From Methylovulum psychrotolerans (lineage in GTDB: Bacteria; Pseudomonadota; Gammaproteobacteria; Methylococcales; Methylomonadaceae), in assembly GCF_002923755.1 (NCBI RefSeq), contig NZ_PGFZ01000004.1, positions 202,882 to 266,362 of the forward strand: a stretch of 63,481 nt of DNA, in the 5' to 3' direction. The translations under genes and the position numbers were made by a program. The notes below the pieces were generated by a model. That model was not told where the DNA came from. It was given only the letters and a program-made list of their open reading frames with translations, and searched no databases. Shown piece after piece: positions 16,104 through 26,349 of the stretch. Within the stretch, counting starts at the first letter, position 1. Each line of letters starts with the position of its first letter.

Positions 16104-19100
16104 GTGCGCTTCATCGAAGAATCAGGACTGGCTGCGAACCCCCAAACAACTTACGCCAATTTTGTAAAATTGGCCCGTGGGCGGGCGAGTGAACAGCCCG
16201 ATAAGACGGCCTACGTTTTTTTACAGGACGGCGAAAATGAAAGCGGTCGCTTCACCTTTGCCGAATTGGACTATCGCGCCCGCACTATCGCCGCCCATCT
16301 TCAGCTTATGGGCATGACCGGTGAACGGGCTTTGTTGCTCTATCCGCCGGGGCTTGATTATATTGCGGGTTTTTTCGGTTGTTTGTATGCCGGTGTGGTT
16401 GCCATACCTTGCAGTCCGCCTACACGGCGGCAAAAGTCACGGCTTTGGGCGGTGATTAACGATGCCACGCCCGCCATTATCATGAGCACCTCTGATTTTG
16501 CGGCGAAAATCCGCAATGAATTGGAGGAATGGCCTGAATGTTTAAGTTCAAATAAAGAACCCAACCTGTTAGGAGATGACAAGAGCAAACCAGGCTTGAC
16601 ATGGTTTGCCAGCGACAAGTTGGAATCCGACATTACCGGAAATTGGCTACCACAGGCATTAGGTTCCAATAGCTTGGCTTTTTTGCAATACACATCCGGT
16701 TCCACTGGAAATCCTAAAGGAGTGATGGTTAGTCACGGTAATCTAATGGCCAATCAGAAAGCGATAAAACAGGGTTTTGGACATACCGACCAAACCACCG
16801 TTGTCGGTTGGCTACCTCTGTATCACGATATGGGCTTGATCGGCAACCTGTTACAACCGCTTTATCTTGGTGCCACGGCAATTTTAATGCCGCCTATGGC
16901 ATTTCTGGAAAAACCTATCCGTTGGCTTAAAGCCATTTCATTCTATCGGGCAAGCACATCGGGCGGGCCGAATTTTGCTTATGACCTTTGTCTGCGTAAA
17001 GTGACGGCGGAACAGATGCAATCCTTGGATTTGAGTAGTTGGCGTTTAGCCTTCAACGGTTCAGAGCCGGTACGCAGTGCCACCATGGAGCGCTTTGCAG
17101 AAAAATTTGCCGATTGTGGTTTTCGCCGCGCCAACTTTTTCCCTTGCTATGGCTTGGCTGAAGCGACGCTTTTTGTGTCAGGGGAAAAACTGTCCGCTAC
17201 GGAAAATGTTATGTGTGCCGATGCGGGTCAGCCCGCAAGTGCAGTGGCTTGTGGCTTAGTCTCTGAGCATCACGAAATCCGTATTGTTGATCCCGCAACA
17301 GGCCAACTATGCCCAACAGGACACGTCGGTGAAGTTTGGGTGTCCGGGCCTAGTATAGCCAAAGGCTATTGGAACCGTCAGGAAGAATCGGAACAGATTT
17401 TTCGGATGCCTATAAGCGATGCAAGCGTCAACACCGCGCAAACATTTCTTCGCACTGGCGACTTGGGATACCTTAATAATAGCCGCCTGTTCATAACAGG
17501 CCGTATCAAAGATTTAATTATCATCCGAGGACGGAATTTTTATCCACAGGATATTGAACAAGTGCTGGTGGAAGAAATCCCTGAACTTATTCCCGATGCC
17601 TGCGCCACCTTTTCGAAAAGCGACGGTGACGAAGAGCAATTAGTTGTAGTTGCCGAAATAACCCGTACCGCGATACGCTCAGATAGCTATCTGACGATTG
17701 CCGCCGCCATGCGTAAAAGCTTGGCCGAAACCTGTGGACTGGCGATCACCGAATTGGCTTTGGTACAACCAGGTACGGTGCCGAAAACATCCAGCGGTAA
17801 GCTTCGCCGTCAACCCTGCAAGCAAATGTACATGGAAAACGCCTTGCCGATCTTATTCCGTTCCGGTGCTCAAGCGGACGTGGATAGTTCCAGTGCCGGA
17901 GAATCTGGCGGACAAGTCAACGAAGCGGAGGCGCGAGCCACGCTGTCACCAGAATCCCAAATCCTGCAACAGGCGTTGGCGGTTGTCCCAAAGGCACAAC
18001 GCGTGGCGTTAATCGCCCGTTTTCTCTGCCAAAAAACCGCGCTTTTGTTAAAAATTGAAGCATCAACCCTAACCACCGATGTTCCCCTGCGCTCGTTGGG
18101 GCTGGATTCGCTCAAAGCCGTTGAACTTAAGTATACGACCGACGAATTGCTAGGTACTGATGTGCCGTTATCGTTGTTTTTGTCCGATTATTCGTTGCAA
18201 ACAATAGCTGAAAAACTCTCCGAAACCACCACAGACACCACAGCAGGCATTGCCGCCACCCAAAATACCGCCACTCATGGCACGCTTTACACTTCGGGCC
18301 TGTCTGCGGGTCAATCCTCCATGTGGGCGATGCAGCAGTTAGGGGGGGCTTCCAGTGTAATGACAAAGCCGGATAGTATTGTCTATAACCTGCATTTGGC
18401 CTTACGCATTAATGGCAGTATTGATCTGGAACGCTTAAAGCAAGCCTTTCGGCATTTGCTGGAACGCCATACCCTATTACGCACTGTATACCGCGCTGAT
18501 GACAATGGGCATATTAGCCAACAAGTGCTACCCCTATCTGGATTAGCGGATTTTTTTACCTCCGTTGAAGCCTGTTCATGGTCACAAACCCAATTGCAAG
18601 CCGATATGACCCATCGGGTTAGGGTGGCTTTCGATTTGGAAAGCGAGGCGTTACTGCGTACCGTTTGTTATCTGCATGGAAAATCGAACCCAGATCATAC
18701 CGATCCGGTATCTGCTGGAGAAACCTATACGCTGTTGATTTGCGCCCATCATATCGCCGTCGATTTGTGGTCGGTGCTTATCCTGGTCAAAGAATTGCAA
18801 GCCATCTATGCAGGTAAGGAAAGGCAATTAAACGCGCTCAAGTCCAACTATGCCGATTTTGTTGCCTGGCAAAGGCATTACTTGGATGGTCCGGCCTGCG
18901 GTAAGGCTTGGGATTATTGGCATCAGCAATTGCAAGGGGAACTTCCTTTGCTGGCTTTGCCAACCGATAAGCCAAGACCGGCGGTGTCTGATTATCAGGG
19001 TGCTTCGGTGGCATTCATCTTAGATAGCGAGACCAGCGAACAACTGAAAAGACTGGCCGGACAGCAGGGCGTAACCCTGTTTGCCTTATTGCTCACCGCA

Positions 19101-22100
19101 TACAAGGTGTTGTTGCATCGGCATACCCATCAGGAAGATATTATTGTCGGTGTTCCTAGCAGCGGACGTAGCCAAGCGCGGTTTACCCAGATCGTTGGGA
19201 ATTTCGTCAACCCGTTACCACTGCGCAGTAGCCCTAACGGCAACAAGCCGTTTTTAACCTATTTGACGGAAGTCAACGAGGCTTTACTAAACGCGTTGGC
19301 ACATCAGGATTTGCCTTTCCCCTTGATGGTGGAGCGGCTACAACCCGAACGCGTTGCCGATCATTGGCCGATTTACCAGACTATGTTTGTATTGCAACAA
19401 GTTCAGGCCGATTTTGATAAGCATTTGGCTCAGTTAAGCTTGGGGGAGGATGGCGACTTTTCAGATTGGGGAGTCATGCAAGCGCGACCATTGGCACTAC
19501 AGCAACGGGTCGAGAATTTTGATTTTAAGCTCATGGCCGCACAATGCCACAATGGGCTTCAGTTTTCTCTACAGTATCGCAGTGACTTGTTTGAGGCCGC
19601 GACCATTGCCGCTTGGGCGCAGCATTTTCAACAATTGCTTACGGGTATTGCCAATGAGTGTACCGCCAAATTAAAAGATTTGCCGTTGCTTACTGAGAAC
19701 GAGCGGCATAGCCTGACCGTTGCCTGGAATGCTACGGCAACCGTTTATTCGGGAGCAGACAGCATCCATCGCTTGTTTGAAGCGCAAGTAGACAAAACTC
19801 CGGAGCAAATAGCTCTCGTTTATCAAGACCGGCAACTTAGCTACCTAGAGCTGGATGCGCTTAGCAATCGCTTGGCCAATGCCCTGATAGCAGCAAAACT
19901 GGCCATCAATATCCCTATCGGTATTTGCGCCCAACGCTCATTGGCAATGGTGGTGGGGTTACTGGGTATATTGAAGGCAGGCCATGCTTATTTGCCGCTT
20001 GATCCTGATTATCCAGATGAACGCCTGTCGGCGATGTTGGCTGATGCCGACACGCCGGTGATTTTGGTTCAACCGGAATTTGCCGGAATATTTGCGGATT
20101 TTAACGGCAAATTGTATAGCCTTGATGTTGGCTTGACAGATTTTGGCGGTTTTTCCGAACAAAGGCCGACTAGCCCAGTTGATAGTGAAGTGCTGGCTTA
20201 TGTGTTGTTCACTTCCGGTTCTACGGGACGGCCTAAGGGTGTGGGTGTGCCGCATAAAGGGGTGCGTAACCGTCTGCTATGGATGCAGGCCTACTTCGGC
20301 TTAGATGTGGGCGATGCTGTGCTGCAAAAAACCCCTTACACTTTCGATGTCTCAGTATGGGAATTTTTCTGGCCGTTAATAACCGGTGCGCGGTTGGTCA
20401 TGGCGCCTCCAGGCGACCATAAAGACCCTGCACGGTTAGTTGACCTGATTGAACGGCACGGTATCACTACTCTGCATTTTGTGCCGTCGATGCTGGCGGC
20501 CTTCCTTAACATGGCTGATTTTGACCGTTGCGGATCTTTGCGGCGCGTCATTTGTAGTGGTGAGGCGTTGACTGCCGATTTACAAAATCGCTTTTACGGA
20601 CATGCAAAAGCTGGGCTTTTCAATCTATATGGGCCGACCGAAGCGTCTATTGATGTTACGGTGTGGAATTGCCAACGTGACACTTCCGACCATTTGGTAC
20701 CCATTGGTCATGCTATCGCTAACACTCAAATCTATCTTTTGGACAAGTACCTGAATCCGGTACCGGTCGGGGTTGCAGGCGAGCTTTACATTGGCGGCGT
20801 ACAATTGGCTCGCGGATATGTAAACCAAGCAGGACTGACTGCCGAACGGTTTGTACCCAATCCCTTTTCTACAGTGGGCGGGCGTTTATATCGCACTGGC
20901 GATTTGGCTTGCTACCGTCAGGATGGCAATATCGATTATTTGGGCCGGATTGACCACCAAGTGAAAATGCGTGGTTTTCGGATTGAATTGGGTGAAATCG
21001 AAGCCGTATTATTACAAAATACTATGGTCAGAGATGCTGTCGTAGTTGTCCGCGAAGAGGGCCCTAGCGATAAATATTTGGCGGCTTATTGGGTGGCCAA
21101 ACAAACATCCGTATCGGACAAGGAAGCGTTACAACGCTTTCTGCAAGAGCGCTTGCCCGATTATATGGTTCCGACCATTTTGATAGAACTGGACAACCTT
21201 CCAGTGACGGATAACGGCAAACTGGATCGTAAAGCCTTGCCAATACCAAACCTTAGTGCCCAATTTGCCGGGCATTACCTAGCGCCAAGCAATGAAACAG
21301 AAACTGTATTAGCGCAGATATGGGCTGATTTGTTAAAAGTCGAACGGGTCGGCATCCACGACAATTTTTTTGCCTTGGGTGGAGATTCCATTTTGGCTAT
21401 CCAAGCCGCTGGCCGGGCGCGGCAAGCCGGACTGGCCTTTATGCCCCGCCATCTTTTTGAACTTCAAACTATCGCCAAGTTGGCAGAAACGATAAGCCAA
21501 GACCAAACCCATAGCTTGGCTCAGGATAACAGCTATGGCAATGCGCCATTGACGCCTATCCAACATTGGTTTTTCGAGCAAAATTTCGCCAATCCCAATT
21601 ATTGGAATCAAGCGTTGCTATTGGCAATGAAAACGCCTTTGGCTGTGCCATTATTGGAAAAAGCCTTTGATTATCTGGTTTCCCAACATGATGCGTTAAG
21701 GTTTCGCTTCAGCCAAGAAAATAAGGTCTGGCATCAGGAAAGTTTGCCCCATTTGGCGCATTCTGTATTCCGGCGTGTGGATATGGCTGGTATTCCTGAT
21801 GCGGATAAAGCCAATGTTATGCTTGCCGAATGCGGACGTAGCCAAGCCAGCTTAGATTTAAAGGCCGGTGTCCTATTGCGGGCGGTATGGTTCGACTATG
21901 GCGACCACCAACACTCCCGTCTGTTTATCGTTATCCATCATTTGGTGGTGGATGGGGTCTCCTGGCGCATTTTATTGGCGGATTTACAAAGCATTTATGT
22001 TCAGCTTGCCGAGTCAAAAACCGTGGTGTTGCCCGCCAAAACCACATCATTCAAACACTGGGCCGAACAGCTTAGGCTATTTGCCCAAGGCGGGGAGTTG

Positions 22101-25100
22101 CAAAATGAAGCCGATTATTGGCTAACTATCACCGCTGCGGATACCCCTGTCTTGCCGTTAGACTATCCTGACGGTTCACGCCTTGAAGGCGTTGTTGCCA
22201 ACTGTATTGAGTCGCTAGATGAAACGGGCACCCAGGCATTACTGGGTGACGCACTATTAACCTACCGCACGGGCGTTGATGAGTTGTTGCAGGTCGCCTT
22301 GGCACAAACCCTATGCGAGTGGTGCGAGGGCGAAAGCGTGGTTTTTGACCGTGAAGGCCACGGGCGGGAAGACTTGTTTGACAACCTTGACCTGTCACTT
22401 ACGGCAGGTTGGTTCACCAGCTTATATCCAGTCCGGCTCCAGTTGCCCAAAGATGCCAGCATCAGTCAAACCATCAAATCCATAAAGACGCAATTGGCGC
22501 ATATCCCCCGTAAAGGCATTGGTTACGGCGTGTTGCGTTATGCCGATTTGCCCGCCATTTCGGCAAAACTGGCCTCTGCGCCTAAAGCACAATTGCTGTT
22601 CAATTATCTTGGCCGCTTCGACGAAGCCTTCACCAATGCCCCTTGGCAACTCGCCCCTGAAACACCGGACGCGTTTAGGGGCTCCAATAACACCAGCGTT
22701 TATGAATTGGAAATCAATGCCTATGTGAGCCAAGGGCGGCTCTATACGCAATGGCGATACAGCACTGAACGTTATCGGACAGCAACGGTAGCGGGTTTGG
22801 CCAAACGTTTTATCGAACATTTACAAAAATTGCTTGACCATTGCCTTAGCGCAGAAGTGGCCGGATTTATGCCATCCGATTTTCCTCTGGCGGACTTGGA
22901 TCAGGACGCGCTTGATGCGTTGCCGTATACGGCCTCAGAAATCGAAGACATCTATAGGCTTTCGCCCATGCAGGAAGGTATGCTTTTCGATACCTTGATG
23001 GCTCCCAATTCAGGCATTTATCTGATGCAGGATCGGTTTGAGATGCACGGGGTGATAGACGAAAATCTGTTCCAACGCGCTTGGCAAATGATCATTGACC
23101 GTCATAGTGCCTTACGCAACGGCTTTCTGTGGGAAACCACCCCTCATCCCGTGCAGATTGTACATCGCCATGTCAATGTGCCTTTTGAATTTCACGATTG
23201 GCGGTCGTTGCCTCCTGACGAACAGCATAGCCGATTGGAAGACATCCTGGCGGCGGAACGGTGGCAAAGTTTTGATTTCCTTAAGCCGCCTTTAATGGCT
23301 ATCCGTTTAATACAGTTAGCGAAAGGGCGTTACTGTTTTGTCAGAAGTTACCATCATATTTTGATTGATGCTTGGTGTATGTCGTTGATGTTGGTTGAAT
23401 TGATGGCTAACTATAAGGCCTTATCCAGTGGTCAGCCCCAACCCCAACCCCAACCACAACCACAACCACAACCACAACCGCCGCAATTTCGCAGTTACAT
23501 CGCTTGGCTGCAAAAACGCGATACCGAAACCGCCAAACAATTTTGGCAACATTATTTGTCCGGGATTACTGAAGCGACACCGTTTAATGTCGATAGGCTT
23601 TTGCCCTCTACAGATACGGACACGCTGGGTGTCGCCGATGCGATTATGTTACTGTCGGCGAAAAATACCAAGCAGTTGGCCGCAATGGCCCAACACCATA
23701 GGGTCACGCCCAACACTTTTGTGCAGGCGGCTTGGGCAGTGCTGCTGAGCCACTATAGCGGATGCACGGAAGTTGTGTTTGGCGTGACCGTCTCAGGACG
23801 GCCCGCCGAATTGGCGGGCAGTGAAGACATGCTGGGGGTGTTCATCAACACCCTACCGTTACGGGTCGCCATCGACACGACGCTGTCGGTATCGGAATTC
23901 TTAAGCCTGTTATTACAGCAAAATATCGAATTACGGCAGTATGAATATACACAGCTGGTGCAAATACAAAACTGGACTGGAATGGGGCGCGAACAACCCT
24001 TATTCGAAAGCTTATTGGTATTTGAAAATTACCCTGTTGACCCCAGTCTGCGTACAAACGCAAACCCGTTGCACATAGTGGATGTGGCGACCCGTACCCA
24101 TACCAATTACCCGCTCAACGGCATGGTTATCCCTGGCGAACAATTGCATCTGCAAATCACCTACCATAAAAACAGGTTTGAAACGGCAGTCGTAGAGCGG
24201 ATGCTGGGACATTTCAAAAATCTGCTGGAGGCGATGATCGCTAATCCAGGCCAACGGCTGGGTGAAATCTCCCTGCTGGCACAAACAGAACGCCAGTTAA
24301 TGCTGCAACACTGGAATCAGACGGCACACGCCTACCCAGAACCTTGCGATATGGTCAGCCGTTTTGAGTGGCAAGCCGAACGCAAACCCGATGCCATTGC
24401 AGTCGCCTGTTCCGGCAAGCAACTGACTTATACAGAACTCAACCAGCGTGCCAACCGCGTCGCCTACGCATTGATGTCCGAGGGCGCTGAGCCAGAGACG
24501 CTAGTCGCGTTATTTGGCGAGCGCGGCATTGATTATCTGGTCATGATGCTGGGTGCGTTCAAAGCAGGCATGGCTTACCTGCCCTTAGACCCTAGCCATC
24601 CAGATAGCAGGATCGCCCAAGTGTTGGAAGAAAGCGGCGCCTTGTGGATATTGACTTGCACGGCACATTTTGAACGCGCATCGGCATTGGCGGACATCGC
24701 AGGGGGAACACCAGCGATGCAAAAGCCTGCGTCATTAAATCTCCAGTTGCTGTCACGCCCCGATGTCCTTGTTTTGGAAGACTTGGAATTATATGAAACC
24801 AGTTTGGAAAACCCGCCCAAGCTTCATCACCCTGACAATTTGGCCTTCGTTATTTTTACATCCGGTTCTACCGGCACCCCTAAAGGGGCGATGGTTGAAT
24901 ATAAAGGGATGTTCAATAACCTAATCACCAAAGTGCCGACCCTGAACTTAACGGAACGGGATGTCATTGCGCAAACGGCGGGGCAGTGTTTCGACATTTC
25001 TGTTTGGCAGCACCTGACCGCTTTGGTCTGTGGGGCGCGGGTCGAAATCTTTCCTGACGACATTGTCAAAGAACCTTACCTCTTGCTGGCGAAATTGGCC

Positions 25101-26279
25101 GAACGCGGCGTTACTGTGTTGGAAGCGGTGCCGTCCATGCTTCAAGCCCTGTTGGACAGTGCTGACTATACCGTTGCATTGCCTAAATTGCGCTGGCTGA
25201 TTGCCTGTGGCGAAGCCTTCCCGCCGGAAGTCTGCCGCCGTTGGATGGAGTGGATGCCTCATGTCAAGGTACTCAACGCCTATGGCCCGGCGGAATGTTC
25301 GGATGACGTGTCGTATTACCACGTTCCGGGCATACCTGGCGAAACTGAAACCATCGTACCTATAGGCCGGCCCGTACATAACACACAGTTGTATCTACTG
25401 AACCAATGGTTAGAACCTGTCCCTGTCGGCGTACCTGGGGAAATTTGTGTGGCCGGTATCCAAGTCGGGCGCGGTTATCTTGAGCGGGCAGATTTGACTG
25501 CCGAAAAATTGATCCCAAATCCCTTTATCTTTGCCCAAGACGGGCTTGGTGATGAAGTGGGCGGACGGTTGTACCGCACCGGTGATTTAGGCCGCTATCG
25601 TGAGGACGGTGCTATCGAATTCCTAGGACGTATCGATCATCAGATCAAAGTCCGTGGGGTTCGCATCGAACCGGGTGAAATCGAAGCACAGCTTCTGTCT
25701 TTTGCCGATATTGAACAAGCCTTAGTTACCGTCCGAGAAGATGGAGTGGGGGGAAAACGCTTAGTGGCTTATGTGGTATGTAACAAATCGCTTGCCAATA
25801 GCGATGCTGAATTATTCGCAAAATTGCGCGGCCACTTAGCGGCTAGATTGCCCGATGCAATGATGCCGCAGGCTTTTGTCCGACTTGATGCCATGCCGCT
25901 TGGCGGAACTGGCAAGATTGACCGTAAGGCCTTGCCGATGCCGGACATGGCAGGACAAAGCGACCGCGCTTATGTTGCCCCGCGTAATCCCACCGAACAA
26001 GCGCTTGCCACTATTTGGAAAGAGGTGCTGGCTATAGACAAAGTTGGCGTGGCGGATAACTTTTTCGATCTGGGTGGACATTCGTTGTTGGCGGTGCAAG
26101 TGTTGTCACGGTTACGGCGGGCTTTTGGCATTGAAGTACCGTTACGCAGGCTTTTCGAGGCCTCCACTATCGAAGCGTTGGCATTGTTGGTTGAAACGCT
26201 GCTGATAGAGCAATTGGCCAGCCTGTCTGAAGAAGAGGCGGAGGCGTTATTGCTTGAAGAGGAACAGGACTTAAGGTAG
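16104..26279 (+). CDS. NRPS1: FAAL-T-C-A(Ser)-T-E-C-A(probably Dab)-T
   Basis: The start is GTG 16104, with GGGAG at about 16093-16097. The protein has 3391 residues. Order: fatty acyl-AMP ligase (1-600; YTSGSTGNPKG near 196), carrier (Ser669), condensation (HHIAVDL, 882), adenylation 1 (~1215-1715), carrier (Ser1762), epimerization (HHLVVDG, 1945; EGHGRE; GYGVLRY), condensation (HHILIDA, 2417), adenylation 2 (~2750-3250), carrier (Ser3327). No thioesterase. The pocket code I read for A1, D-V-W-H-I-S-L-I-D-K, fits serine; the E domain makes it D-Ser. A2 reads D-I-W-E-I-C-A-D-D-K, close to the diaminobutyrate code as I remember it, which agrees with the Dab aminotransferase downstream. The fatty-acid starter and domain order recall pyoverdine PvdL. 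A (QP)8 linker lies in the second condensation domain. Confidence 0.93.
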   Translation: MRFIEESGLAANPQTTYANFVKLARGRASEQPDKTAYVFLQDGENESGRFTFAELDYRARTIAAHLQLMGMTGERALLLYPPGLDYIAGFFGCLYAGVVAIPCSPPTRRQKSRLWAVINDATPAIIMSTSDFAAKIRNELEEWPECLSSNKEPNLLGDDKSKPGLTWFASDKLESDITGNWLPQALGSNSLAFLQYTSGSTGNPKGVMVSHGNLMANQKAIKQGFGHTDQTTVVGWLPLYHDMGLIGNLLQPLYLGATAILMPPMAFLEKPIRWLKAISFYRASTSGGPNFAYDLCLRKVTAEQMQSLDLSSWRLAFNGSEPVRSATMERFAEKFADCGFRRANFFPCYGLAEATLFVSGEKLSATENVMCADAGQPASAVACGLVSEHHEIRIVDPATGQLCPTGHVGEVWVSGPSIAKGYWNRQEESEQIFRMPISDASVNTAQTFLRTGDLGYLNNSRLFITGRIKDLIIIRGRNFYPQDIEQVLVEEIPELIPDACATFSKSDGDEEQLVVVAEITRTAIRSDSYLTIAAAMRKSLAETCGLAITELALVQPGTVPKTSSGKLRRQPCKQMYMENALPILFRSGAQADVDSSSAGESGGQVNEAEARATLSPESQILQQALAVVPKAQRVALIARFLCQKTALLLKIEASTLTTDVPLRSLGLDSLKAVELKYTTDELLGTDVPLSLFLSDYSLQTIAEKLSETTTDTTAGIAATQNTATHGTLYTSGLSAGQSSMWAMQQLGGASSVMTKPDSIVYNLHLALRINGSIDLERLKQAFRHLLERHTLLRTVYRADDNGHISQQVLPLSGLADFFTSVEACSWSQTQLQADMTHRVRVAFDLESEALLRTVCYLHGKSNPDHTDPVSAGETYTLLICAHHIAVDLWSVLILVKELQAIYAGKERQLNALKSNYADFVAWQRHYLDGPACGKAWDYWHQQLQGELPLLALPTDKPRPAVSDYQGASVAFILDSETSEQLKRLAGQQGVTLFALLLTAYKVLLHRHTHQEDIIVGVPSSGRSQARFTQIVGNFVNPLPLRSSPNGNKPFLTYLTEVNEALLNALAHQDLPFPLMVERLQPERVADHWPIYQTMFVLQQVQADFDKHLAQLSLGEDGDFSDWGVMQARPLALQQRVENFDFKLMAAQCHNGLQFSLQYRSDLFEAATIAAWAQHFQQLLTGIANECTAKLKDLPLLTENERHSLTVAWNATATVYSGADSIHRLFEAQVDKTPEQIALVYQDRQLSYLELDALSNRLANALIAAKLAINIPIGICAQRSLAMVVGLLGILKAGHAYLPLDPDYPDERLSAMLADADTPVILVQPEFAGIFADFNGKLYSLDVGLTDFGGFSEQRPTSPVDSEVLAYVLFTSGSTGRPKGVGVPHKGVRNRLLWMQAYFGLDVGDAVLQKTPYTFDVSVWEFFWPLITGARLVMAPPGDHKDPARLVDLIERHGITTLHFVPSMLAAFLNMADFDRCGSLRRVICSGEALTADLQNRFYGHAKAGLFNLYGPTEASIDVTVWNCQRDTSDHLVPIGHAIANTQIYLLDKYLNPVPVGVAGELYIGGVQLARGYVNQAGLTAERFVPNPFSTVGGRLYRTGDLACYRQDGNIDYLGRIDHQVKMRGFRIELGEIEAVLLQNTMVRDAVVVVREEGPSDKYLAAYWVAKQTSVSDKEALQRFLQERLPDYMVPTILIELDNLPVTDNGKLDRKALPIPNLSAQFAGHYLAPSNETETVLAQIWADLLKVERVGIHDNFFALGGDSILAIQAAGRARQAGLAFMPRHLFELQTIAKLAETISQDQTHSLAQDNSYGNAPLTPIQHWFFEQNFANPNYWNQALLLAMKTPLAVPLLEKAFDYLVSQHDALRFRFSQENKVWHQESLPHLAHSVFRRVDMAGIPDADKANVMLAECGRSQASLDLKAGVLLRAVWFDYGDHQHSRLFIVIHHLVVDGVSWRILLADLQSIYVQLAESKTVVLPAKTTSFKHWAEQLRLFAQGGELQNEADYWLTITAADTPVLPLDYPDGSRLEGVVANCIESLDETGTQALLGDALLTYRTGVDELLQVALAQTLCEWCEGESVVFDREGHGREDLFDNLDLSLTAGWFTSLYPVRLQLPKDASISQTIKSIKTQLAHIPRKGIGYGVLRYADLPAISAKLASAPKAQLLFNYLGRFDEAFTNAPWQLAPETPDAFRGSNNTSVYELEINAYVSQGRLYTQWRYSTERYRTATVAGLAKRFIEHLQKLLDHCLSAEVAGFMPSDFPLADLDQDALDALPYTASEIEDIYRLSPMQEGMLFDTLMAPNSGIYLMQDRFEMHGVIDENLFQRAWQMIIDRHSALRNGFLWETTPHPVQIVHRHVNVPFEFHDWRSLPPDEQHSRLEDILAAERWQSFDFLKPPLMAIRLIQLAKGRYCFVRSYHHILIDAWCMSLMLVELMANYKALSSGQPQPQPQPQPQPQPQPPQFRSYIAWLQKRDTETAKQFWQHYLSGITEATPFNVDRLLPSTDTDTLGVADAIMLLSAKNTKQLAAMAQHHRVTPNTFVQAAWAVLLSHYSGCTEVVFGVTVSGRPAELAGSEDMLGVFINTLPLRVAIDTTLSVSEFLSLLLQQNIELRQYEYTQLVQIQNWTGMGREQPLFESLLVFENYPVDPSLRTNANPLHIVDVATRTHTNYPLNGMVIPGEQLHLQITYHKNRFETAVVERMLGHFKNLLEAMIANPGQRLGEISLLAQTERQLMLQHWNQTAHAYPEPCDMVSRFEWQAERKPDAIAVACSGKQLTYTELNQRANRVAYALMSEGAEPETLVALFGERGIDYLVMMLGAFKAGMAYLPLDPSHPDSRIAQVLEESGALWILTCTAHFERASALADIAGGTPAMQKPASLNLQLLSRPDVLVLEDLELYETSLENPPKLHHPDNLAFVIFTSGSTGTPKGAMVEYKGMFNNLITKVPTLNLTERDVIAQTAGQCFDISVWQHLTALVCGARVEIFPDDIVKEPYLLLAKLAERGVTVLEAVPSMLQALLDSADYTVALPKLRWLIACGEAFPPEVCRRWMEWMPHVKVLNAYGPAECSDDVSYYHVPGIPGETETIVPIGRPVHNTQLYLLNQWLEPVPVGVPGEICVAGIQVGRGYLERADLTAEKLIPNPFIFAQDGLGDEVGGRLYRTGDLGRYREDGAIEFLGRIDHQIKVRGVRIEPGEIEAQLLSFADIEQALVTVREDGVGGKRLVAYVVCNKSLANSDAELFAKLRGHLAARLPDAMMPQAFVRLDAMPLGGTGKIDRKALPMPDMAGQSDRAYVAPRNPTEQALATIWKEVLAIDKVGVADNFFDLGGHSLLAVQVLSRLRRAFGIEVPLRRLFEASTIEALALLVETLLIEQLASLSEEEAEALLLEEEQDLR
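23433..23480 (+). repeat. In-frame 6-bp tandem repeat encoding (Gln-Pro)8
   Basis: Eight consecutive Gln-Pro codon pairs (CAG CCC, then CAA CCC or CAA CCA) encode residues 2444-2459 of NRPS1. They sit about 27 residues after the condensation-domain HH motif. Because the unit is 6 bases, slippage would change the loop length without shifting frame. QP runs are usually flexible and exposed. Confidence 0.9.
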
Positions 26280-26307
26280 GCCAACACAAAAATCCGTTAC
26301 TACTTTC

Positions 26308-26336
26308 AAAATAAAAATAAAAATAAAAATAAAAAT
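26308..26336. repeat. (AAAAAT)n tandem repeat before the TonB receptor start
   Basis: T occurs exactly every 6 bases (26312, 26318, 26324, 26330, 26336) in an otherwise all-A tract, giving almost five units. The tract ends 4 bases before the ribosome site AAGG (26341-26344) and 13 bases before ATG 26350. Copy-number changes would alter promoter spacing or the ribosome-site context and so could tune or switch receptor expression. Confidence 0.75.
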
Positions 26337-26349
26337 ATAAAAGGCATAA

